In this document: positions 24,452 to 31,211 of the stretch, in pieces
Layout of the letters: every line of letters begins with the position of its first letter
Position numbering within the stretch: the first letter of the stretch is position 1
Source of the DNA: Myxococcales bacterium
Lineage (GTDB): Bacteria > Myxococcota_A > Polyangia > Nannocystales > Nannocystaceae
Assembly: GCA_014240065.1 (NCBI GenBank)
Contig: JAAZXR010000016.1
Location: 28,229 to 76,933, forward strand
Length of the DNA stretch: 48,705 bases
Direction: 5' to 3'
The notes under the pieces: generated by a model
Seen by the model: the letters and a program-made list of their open reading frames with translations, nothing else
Database searches by the model: none
Told to the model about the DNA's origin: nothing
Position numbers and translations under genes: made by a program

Positions 24452-25608
24452 TTCAGCGACTCCAATTGCACATCACCGAGGGTCGATAATCCCGGGATGT
24501 CGGTGCCCCGCTTCTCCCTCAGCATGCGCGACGAGGACGTGAGCTTGCCGGCCTCAAGGTATCTGACCAGGCTCGACCCTGTCTGCACGTTGTAGTGATA
24601 CTGCTCTCCGTCCGCGAATCCATGACGCAGGTGAGACAGGGTGCGAAGCACCCGTGATTCGTCGTCAAGCCCCAAGGCGGCGATGTTCTGTTTGAACGCC
24701 TCCGTGTACTTGAAGTACTGCTCCGCGTTGGACAAATAGACCACACGCGGGCTCATGCCGAACTCGCGGAGCACCTCCCCGATCCCTTGGACCGCGGTCG
24801 GGCCGACGAGGTTCGCCCGGACCAAGAACACGCGGTTTGATCGGTACAGCGCTCTGATGCGGGCGAATTGTTCCGGATCGGTCACGAAGCTCCCCATCCC
24901 ATCTCCACCGTACTGCCGCTTCAACCGTGAGAGCCGAAGCCGAACAAGCTTCGCAGATTTGTTGAACGCCTCCAGCGTGAGGTCGCGGAGCGCCTCGTCT
25001 TCAACAGACTCCTTGAGCAACACCATCGCGTCATCCTGATTCTCCGGATGCCACCACGCCACAAACTCCTCAGGATCCTTCGACGCCAAAAAGAACGCGC
25101 GGTAGGCTCGATGGAGGGCGACCACGTAACGATCAAAATCCATTAAGACCAGCGACTCGGCCCCCTGCCAACCGGCCAACAGATAGCATTGATCCGTCCC
25201 CACTCCCATGAACAGACCACCTGCCTTTGCGATGAACGGATGAAAGAGCCCCTGTGAGAGTTCGTTCGAGACCCAGTAGTGCGTCCCGCGGATGATCTTG
25301 TCGGGGATCGGGTCTCCCGGGATGCGCTCAAGCCGACCATGAAGCCTCGCGAGCTTCGCGTCCATCGCGGCCGCAGCGCTCTCACCCTGCGAGCTGCCCA
25401 CGTCTTGGCCCAGGCCGCCGGGTTCACTGGCGCTCCCCTCGGTCGCCGACTCCGCCTGCCTGCCTTCCTCTGCGGCCCCCGAGTTCGGCGTCGCGCAGGC
25501 CACCGACGCCATCAGCGGTAGCCACAATCCGCATCGCGCTACCACCGAGAGTGAACGCCAGCCCGTCGCCGCCGCAGAAGCTCGATCTTGCCAACCTAGA
25601 TTCGCCAT
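24448..25608 (-). CDS. LIC_10091-like lipoprotein
   Basis: The 386-residue product has a signal ending MASVAC (Cys-38) and a low-complexity Gly/Ser/Glu linker. The domain begins YWVSNELSQGLFHPFI, GGLFMGVGTDQCYLLAG, LVLMDFDRYVVALHRAYRAFF, and later has VVYLSNAEQYFKYTEAFKQN. These match LIC_10091-type proteins, which have a methyltransferase-like Rossmann fold but unproven activity. The usual GVGxEQN is GVGTDQC here. Start ATG at 25608 has AAGGGCG about six bases upstream. It overlaps the serine hydrolase gene by four bases. Localisation on a membrane facing the periplasm is predicted. Function unknown. Confidence 0.78.
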   Translation of the reverse strand: MANLGWQDRASAAATGWRSLSVVARCGLWLPLMASVACATPNSGAAEEGRQAESATEGSASEPGGLGQDVGSSQGESAAAAMDAKLARLHGRLERIPGDPIPDKIIRGTHYWVSNELSQGLFHPFIAKAGGLFMGVGTDQCYLLAGWQGAESLVLMDFDRYVVALHRAYRAFFLASKDPEEFVAWWHPENQDDAMVLLKESVEDEALRDLTLEAFNKSAKLVRLRLSRLKRQYGGDGMGSFVTDPEQFARIRALYRSNRVFLVRANLVGPTAVQGIGEVLREFGMSPRVVYLSNAEQYFKYTEAFKQNIAALGLDDESRVLRTLSHLRHGFADGEQYHYNVQTGSSLVRYLEAGKLTSSSRMLREKRGTDIPGLSTLGDVQLESLK

Positions 25609-26207
25609 CGGTGCGCCCTTAGTTTCTCACAGCGCGCGCTAGATCCCAACTTACGACGACACCAGCGCCGCCCCGGTTTTCTTCGCGCGCTGCCATATGG
25701 AACGCTGTGATATGGCGCGCTGCGCTCCGCGCCCACGAAAGAGCGACGCCGCGCGACCGGGCCTGGTGCGGCGAAACTGCGTCTCGCCCGCACGCCCACA
25801 CAGCGGCGGCCAGCCGCGTTCCCGCGGCCGTCGCGAGCCGAAGAACAATGTGGCGCGCGGCGGGTGCCTGCGCCGGGCGCGGGGTCCAGGCGATCTGTGC
25901 TACAAGCGCTGCCTGATCCGAGAAAGACCGCGCGGGGTTATGTGCTCTAGGCGCGCGAGCCGGCCACCGCGCTGACGGCGTACCCGTCACCACCGCGCGG
26001 CCAGGCCGCAGTTGACGAGAGCGTCCCACGCGCCGCGGCACGCCCTCGCATTTGTCCAGTACGATGACGGCGCGCGATTTTCGAGGCTTATTTCGATTCA
26101 CACAAGCACCACCCCTACAATCGCCGACACGCTCGAGTGACGACAATACGCGACCTGCGACCAGCCTTGAGCGCTCGCGATGCGCACGAGCGACGACCCC
26201 TGCTTCC
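25609..26207. other. Divergent intergenic region, no gene recognised
   Basis: About 600 bases separate the LIC_10091-like gene from the APC permease. The permease frame is open from 26052 but shows no family sequence before about 26270. An imperfect inverted pair (GCGCGCTGCCATAT / ATATGGCGCGCTGC) lies near 25686-25725. No tRNA, riboswitch or convincing promoter was seen. Confidence 0.5.
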
Positions 26208-27656
26208 ATGACCCCGCCCAGCTCCAGCGCATGCGCCGCCGAACTCCCCACCGCCGGAGATCTTGAGACTCACACCGCGCAACGGCGAGTCCTCGGCCCG
26301 ATCGTGTGCACCGCCATCGTCGTCGGCAACGTGGTCGGGATCGGTGTGTTTTTGACGCCCGCGGAGGTCGCACGAGCCTCGGCCACCAACGCGCAGTTCT
26401 TCGGGTACTGGATCCTCGGCGCCCTCGTGGCGCTCGCTGGCGCGCTCGTGACCGCTGAACTTGGGACCCTGTTTCCACGGGCAGGAGGCGACTACGTGTT
26501 CTTGCGGAAGGCCTACGGCCGCTCCATCGCTGGAGCATGGGGAACGCTGTCTTGGTTCGCTACGTTCTCCGGATCGGCGGCCGCGCTGGCCGTGGGTGCC
26601 ATGGAGGTCATCGCGGAGACTGGCGCCGTGAGTCCCATGCGGCAGGTCGTGTTCGACGCGGCCCTACCGCACACGTCCCTCGGATTCCAAGTGACCTACG
26701 CGAGCCTCGGCGCGCTCTCGCTCATCTTCATCGCGACGCTCGCGAATATTCTCAGCGTCTCCTTCGCCGGTCGGGCGCAGCTCGTCTTGACCTGGCTGCC
26801 GATCTCATTTTTGTTCGGCTTGAGCATCTATTCGCTCGCCACCTCGGACCTCCTCGTCGCGGCGGGCGGACCCCAAGGGGCCACACCCGCGATCCCGCTC
26901 ACGCTTGAGGAGGCGACGTTCTCATCCGCCTTCGCGAGCGTGTTCTTCACCTACACCGGCTGGAACGTCCTCACCTATATGGGCGGGGATATCCGCAGCC
27001 CCAAGAACTCTCTGCCGCGCGCGATCCTCTGGGGCCTGGGGATTACGCTGCTGCTCTATATGCTGTTGAACGTCAGCTTCTTGCGCGCGTTGACGCTCGA
27101 GGGGCTGGCCACCGAGCGCAGCCCGGGAACGTTCATCGCCCGCTCCCTGCTCGGCGACGCGGGCGCGACAGTCTTCGCGATGCTCATGCTGCTGCTGATC
27201 ATCGGCGGCTTGAACGTGACCATTATGGCGGGGTCCCGCGTCGGCCTCGCCATGGGGCGCCAAGGGCTCATCTCGAAGCGGTTCGGCGACGAGAGCGAGT
27301 CGCGTGGCACGCCGGTCGTTGTGCTCGTCGTGCAGGGGATCTGGTGCTCCATGCTCGTCCTCACGAACAGCTTCAGCTTCCTGGTCATGTCGACGGGGTC
27401 GGTCATGCTGTTGCTGAGCATGTTCACCGTAGGGAGCATCTTCATCTTCCGGCGGCGGGGGCTCCGCGCCCCGTACCGCACCCCAGGCTATCCGTGGGTG
27501 CCATTATTTTATGTGGTCGTGGGAGGCGTGATCCTCATGCTCGGGATCATGGACGGCGCGGCATCCCTGATCTCAGGGATGATCGTGTTCGGCGTCATCG
27601 CGCTGCGTCTGCACCTCGGAGCCCGCCGCGCTGAACGTGTCGCCATGGCAGAGTGA
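26208..27656 (+). CDS. APC-family amino acid permease
   Basis: The 482-residue protein has about 12 transmembrane segments. The first carries IVVGNVVGIGVFLTPAEVA, the unwound GxGIF substrate and sodium/proton site of the APC fold. ELGTLFPRAGGDYVFLRKAYG matches the conserved second-helix and loop signature, and FTYTGWNVLTYMGGDIRSPKNSLPRAI matches helix 6 onward. Such proteins import amino acids or exchange them across the inner membrane; the substrate is not predictable. The frame is open to 26052, giving a Ser/Arg-rich extension; ATG at 26208 is chosen but no strong ribosome site supports either. It is convergent with the PI-PLC-like gene. Confidence 0.88.
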   Translation: MTPPSSSACAAELPTAGDLETHTAQRRVLGPIVCTAIVVGNVVGIGVFLTPAEVARASATNAQFFGYWILGALVALAGALVTAELGTLFPRAGGDYVFLRKAYGRSIAGAWGTLSWFATFSGSAAALAVGAMEVIAETGAVSPMRQVVFDAALPHTSLGFQVTYASLGALSLIFIATLANILSVSFAGRAQLVLTWLPISFLFGLSIYSLATSDLLVAAGGPQGATPAIPLTLEEATFSSAFASVFFTYTGWNVLTYMGGDIRSPKNSLPRAILWGLGITLLLYMLLNVSFLRALTLEGLATERSPGTFIARSLLGDAGATVFAMLMLLLIIGGLNVTIMAGSRVGLAMGRQGLISKRFGDESESRGTPVVVLVVQGIWCSMLVLTNSFSFLVMSTGSVMLLLSMFTVGSIFIFRRRGLRAPYRTPGYPWVPLFYVVVGGVILMLGIMDGAASLISGMIVFGVIALRLHLGARRAERVAMAE

Positions 27657-27702
27657 GCGGTGTGACTCCAGACTGTGCGTCGCGATCGCCGGACACGCCC
27701 CC

Positions 27703-27717
27703 CCACCGCTACGGTGG
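27703..27717 (-). terminator. Short hairpin over the PI-PLC-like stop codon
   Basis: CCACCG (27703-27708) and CGGTGG (27712-27717) form a 6-bp stem; the three-base loop is the stop codon of the minus-strand gene. It sits in the convergent gap after the permease gene, so it might help terminate both, but there is no T-tract. Confidence 0.3.
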
Positions 27718-28701
27718 ATAGTCGAGGTTCAACAGCTCTACGGTCGCTGTGAGGTCACCGTGGTCATAGAAATCTACGACCAGGAAATTGGGGAGCCGGT
27801 CCCACATATCTCGGCACGCGAGGACCCGCTGAAGCAGCACCTCTTGGGTGTTCGCGGCCATCGCTCCATCCTCGGACGGGAGCCCGAGAGAGGTGCCAAC
27901 CCAGTGGTTGATCTGAAACAGATCATTGTCTGTGCTGCCTCGATTCAGCACGCAGCTAAACTCGTCAACGCTCGCGAACGAGTACGGGGTGTCCCACGCG
28001 TGCTCCCACACGTAGTGATGCCAGGCGGGCGGAGGGCCGGAGCTCTCCGCGGTCACCAGCAGGCGCGTCCCGTCCGCGATCATCTGTCCCAGCGTCGGCC
28101 ACGGCGCCGAGGGATCGCGCGTAAACACCATGTCGATGGCGCCTGTCGCCTCAAAGTCCACCGCCAGATCCTCGGGACTCACCCCGTCTTGGTAGACGAT
28201 GGAGATGACCTCCGTGGGGTGCAGTTCCATAAAGTCAACGAGCTCTTCGAGGACGGTCGCGTGGGGGATGCTCCCGAGGGTGCACGGCCCGTGGCAGAGC
28301 ACGACCCCCTCATCTCCGTAGTACGTGTCCATCAGCAAGACCCGCATGCCATCCAACAGCTGCGTCGTGACGGTCTCGTTCTGGTTCGCGTTGAAGGCGG
28401 AGAACCCGTACGCGAAGGAGGCGTGGGCGTTGTGGGTCCCTGGGAAGACGACCTCGTCGAACGGGCGGTCGCAAAGCTCCTCCAGGCCATTGCAAAGCTC
28501 GCCGTCCCCGTCCCCGTCTCCGTCGCCATCCCCGTCTCCGTCTCCATCCCCGCTCTCCTCGTTCCCGGAGTCAGCACCACCGGAGGTCTGAACGTCGTCA
28601 GCTCCGTCGCCTCCTGGTTCGCCACCACAAGCCGCGAGGCCCACAGCCGCGACCACGCACCAACGTAGCGCCCTCGCGCCAGCTCGATCCCTGCGCCTCA
28701 T
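27709..28701 (-). CDS. PI-PLC X-domain-like phosphodiesterase lipoprotein
   Basis: The 330-residue product has a lipoprotein signal ending GLAAC (Cys-25), then a Gly-Asp linker encoded by hexamers at 28499-28556. The domain has VVFPGTHNAHASFAYGF with His-90, NQNETVTTQLLDGMRVLLMDTYY and VVLCHGPC with His-137. These are the two catalytic histidines and surrounding motifs of the PI-PLC/GDPD-like TIM barrel found in bacterial secreted phospholipases. So it probably cleaves a phosphodiester in a lipid head group outside the cell; the substrate is unknown. ATG at 28701 is chosen; another ATG is 15 bases upstream. It lies 70 bases downstream of murI on the same strand. Confidence 0.88.
   Translation of the reverse strand: MRRRDRAGARALRWCVVAAVGLAACGGEPGGDGADDVQTSGGADSGNEESGDGDGDGDGDGDGDGDGELCNGLEELCDRPFDEVVFPGTHNAHASFAYGFSAFNANQNETVTTQLLDGMRVLLMDTYYGDEGVVLCHGPCTLGSIPHATVLEELVDFMELHPTEVISIVYQDGVSPEDLAVDFEATGAIDMVFTRDPSAPWPTLGQMIADGTRLLVTAESSGPPPAWHHYVWEHAWDTPYSFASVDEFSCVLNRGSTDNDLFQINHWVGTSLGLPSEDGAMAANTQEVLLQRVLACRDMWDRLPNFLVVDFYDHGDLTATVELLNLDYPP
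28499..28556 (-). repeat. Hexanucleotide coding repeat (Gly-Asp linker)
   Basis: Plus-strand hexamers of the form TCCCCG, TCTCCG and TCCATC encode an alternating Gly-Asp linker on the minus strand, between the lipobox and the PI-PLC-like domain. This is the third such linker in the window. Confidence 0.85.
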
Positions 28702-28771
28702 GAGACTCACCACCATACCGCTACGCTACCACACGCGCTTGGTGAAACCGCTGCACCACCCGGGCGGGCGC

Positions 28772-29602
28772 TCAAACGGGGAGCGTCTCCACCTCCACGA
28801 TGCGGACCCCAAACGCCGCGAGTCCGGCGCCGCGAAGCGCGTCGGGATCGCCGCTGGTCAAGAATCGTTCGGTGGGTTGGAGGTCATCATCAGCGATCTC
28901 CGAGTCTCTCACCGACACTCGACCCGCCGTAATCAAGGCGGTTGTCGCGAGCTCCGCCGGCTCCACCCAGTCACGAAGATCAGGGAGCATCGCCTCGATT
29001 TGAGGGCGGATGGCGGCGTAGTGGGTGCACGCGCTGACGAGCACGGATACATCGCTCAAGGGGGCGACAATGCCCATAATTTCGCGCTCCAATTCTGGCC
29101 CCTCAAGGACCCCCGCTTCGACGAGCGCGGACAGCGGCTGCGCCACGCGGGCGCGGACTTTTGTCGCGCACCCCAACGCAGCCAACGCCTGTTCGTACGC
29201 CTGGCTCTCCACGGTCCGCCGGCCCCCCAACAAGCCGACCTCCGCACACCCCTGCCTCGCCACGTAGTCGGCCGTACACGCGATCATCCCCACGATCGGG
29301 ACGTCCCCAACGTCGAGGCGAGCGCGCACCGTGCTCGCTGCGTTGCAGGCGAGGATGACGAGCCCGCAGCCCTCCTCGACCATCCAGTCGCATACGCGTT
29401 GAACACGGTCGTTGAGCACCTCCGGGTCCATACGACCGTAGGGCGTCGCGCCGCTGTCCGACACGTAGACAACCGAGTCGCTCACGCCACGTCGGCGAAG
29501 ACTCGCGACCACCCCCAACCCGCCGACGCCCCAATCGAGCACCCCGATCGTAGGCGCCGTGGACCTCCCTCGATTTGCGTTGGCGTGCGCGTGCTTCGAC
29601 AT
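28772..29602 (-). CDS. murI: Glutamate racemase family protein
   Basis: The 276-residue protein has the Asp/Glu racemase layout: GVLDWGVGGLGV (20-31), DSGATPYG (49-56), the first catalytic cysteine in LACNAAST (Cys-86) and the second in SACTHY (Cys-192). Glutamate racemase makes D-glutamate for peptidoglycan in the cytoplasm. Two positions are unusual: Ser after the catalytic-pocket Asp is Trp-24 (usual DSGVGGL), and the Gly-Gly before CTHY is Ser-Ala. Activity or substrate may therefore differ, or this is a second racemase. It is 39 bases downstream of the methyltransferase fusion gene and probably co-transcribed with it. Confidence 0.82.
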   Translation of the reverse strand: MSKHAHANANRGRSTAPTIGVLDWGVGGLGVVASLRRRGVSDSVVYVSDSGATPYGRMDPEVLNDRVQRVCDWMVEEGCGLVILACNAASTVRARLDVGDVPIVGMIACTADYVARQGCAEVGLLGGRRTVESQAYEQALAALGCATKVRARVAQPLSALVEAGVLEGPELEREIMGIVAPLSDVSVLVSACTHYAAIRPQIEAMLPDLRDWVEPAELATTALITAGRVSVRDSEIADDDLQPTERFLTSGDPDALRGAGLAAFGVRIVEVETLPV

Positions 29603-29641
29603 AGGGTTCGGGGATTCCCGGGGTCTCCGGTTACCGGCGGG

Positions 29642-30982
29642 TCATGGATACTGCAGGGGCTGCAATGAAGCCCTCGACATCGCGCCACAATCATACGCCA
29701 TGACGCGCGCGCGACGACCGAGCGAGAGGGTCTTCACCTTCACCTCTGGAAAACGACTCCGAAAGAACCACTCATACTCGTGCAAGGCCCGCATCGGGTT
29801 GTGGGCGACCAGACGTCGCCACGGGGAGGAGCGAACCATCTCACTCCTCGCGCGGCGAAAATCTCGGGCGCGAAACGCCGCGGCGGTCTCGCGGAGACGA
29901 TCCCTCAACAGTCGCGGAAGCTCCCAGCTGCGCGCCGGTTTCTCCACCATGTCCACCACCCACAAGGTCCCTTCGGGGGTCAGCACCCGCGATATTTCCT
30001 CGAGCATCGGCCCCCAGTCTAGATAACGCCACGACAGCATGGACACCACGCAGTCAACGCTGCCGTCCGGCGCCGGCAGTGACGGCCCTTTGATCTGCGC
30101 CACGCGAAGGTGGGGATGGCGGGCCACCCGCCGCCGCGCGTATTCGATCATCGACGCCGAGGCGTCCACACCGATCCCGGCCGCTATCACGGGCGCGAGT
30201 CGATCGAGCAGCGCACCATTCCCGCACCCGATCTCCAAAATTCGCGGCGCCCTCTGCGTCTGCTTGATCCGCGCCTCGATCCACCCGACCTCCGCCGCGC
30301 GCACGCCGATGTCCGCGAACGTCTGGTCGTAGGCCGCCGCCACCGCGTCGTAGCTCTCCGCCCCCCCCGTGCTGTTTGGAGCGAAGGCGCACATGCGCTC
30401 CGGCGCGCCCCCAAACAGGTGCTTGTGCGCGCTGGCGAGCCAGCCGTGACTCGTCTTCCCCGGACAGCCGAACAAATACAGCGGCGCGTCGCTGGAGGCC
30501 CTCCACGGGTGCACGAAGCGGTCCGGCTGCGCCGAGAAGGTCGTGTACCAGTGGTTCCCCCAGCACGTCACGCCCCACGTTCGCGCGAGGAATGGCGCGA
30601 ACCATCTCGCCGACCTGCACGTGTGAATGAAGACCTGCGCGTCCTCGGCGAGCCTCACTGGACCCAATCCAGATTCTGGGCTCAAGAGGCTTCGCCACTC
30701 GTGGGGACTCAGCTGCTCCGGCCACGAAGTGGTGCCCATCATCGGCCCGTACATTCCCGCGTGCCCGACGAAGTGCAGCTCACGCAGCGGCGACGTGCGG
30801 CTGTGGGAGACCATCGCGTTCATCCACTCACGCTTCGAGTCCACCCGCACGACGTTGAAATCCCCCGGGACAGTCCCCTCCATCGCGGCGAGTCGGAGAC
30901 GTTCGTCGCCCAGCGCGCGCGCGACTCGCTCGAAGCTCGCGCCTCCCTCGCGGTACGCGGTCGTAAAGCAGATGAGAATCAC
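29642..30982 (-). CDS. Caspase-like (His/Cys) domain fused to SAM methyltransferase
   Basis: The 446-residue protein has two parts. Residues 1-200 are not a known methyltransferase extension: ELHFVGHAGMYGPMMG (His-74) and QVFIHTCRSARWFAPF (Cys-122), then WGVTCWGNHWYTTFS, follow the strand-HG and strand-C arrangement of caspase/CHAT/gingipain-like (clan CD) folds. Residues about 205-340 are a class I methyltransferase with YDAVAAAYDQTF, motif I ILEIGCGNGALLD (248-260), VDASASMIEYARRR and RVLTPEGTLWVVDMV. The start is GTG at 30982 with GAGAGG about eight bases upstream. No signal peptide. The clan CD assignment is from motif pattern only and needs structural support. It heads a likely operon with murI. 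Confidence 0.8.
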   Translation of the reverse strand: MILICFTTAYREGGASFERVARALGDERLRLAAMEGTVPGDFNVVRVDSKREWMNAMVSHSRTSPLRELHFVGHAGMYGPMMGTTSWPEQLSPHEWRSLLSPESGLGPVRLAEDAQVFIHTCRSARWFAPFLARTWGVTCWGNHWYTTFSAQPDRFVHPWRASSDAPLYLFGCPGKTSHGWLASAHKHLFGGAPERMCAFAPNSTGGAESYDAVAAAYDQTFADIGVRAAEVGWIEARIKQTQRAPRILEIGCGNGALLDRLAPVIAAGIGVDASASMIEYARRRVARHPHLRVAQIKGPSLPAPDGSVDCVVSMLSWRYLDWGPMLEEISRVLTPEGTLWVVDMVEKPARSWELPRLLRDRLRETAAAFRARDFRRARSEMVRSSPWRRLVAHNPMRALHEYEWFFRSRFPEVKVKTLSLGRRARVMAYDCGAMSRASLQPLQYP

Positions 30983-31211
30983 GGTTCGGCCTCTCGACTA
31001 TAGACGCATGTCGACGCCATCTCTATTCCATCTACCTCGGGGTCGCGCCCAGCGCCTGCCTGCGACGATGTTCGTCAGCGCCGAAATCACCTGTTGACCA
31101 ACATTCGATGCCCAACGCGAGGTGCCCCCGCGTGCCAACCTGCCAGCATCCCCTCCGCGGGCCCTCTCGGGCGGCGGAAGACGTGGTACCGTGTCCGGGG
31201 AATCTGTGGGG

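Noticed and set aside
25685-25725. Imperfect inverted repeat as an attachment site
   Set aside because: Mismatches within GC-rich sequence and no integrase or mobile gene nearby.
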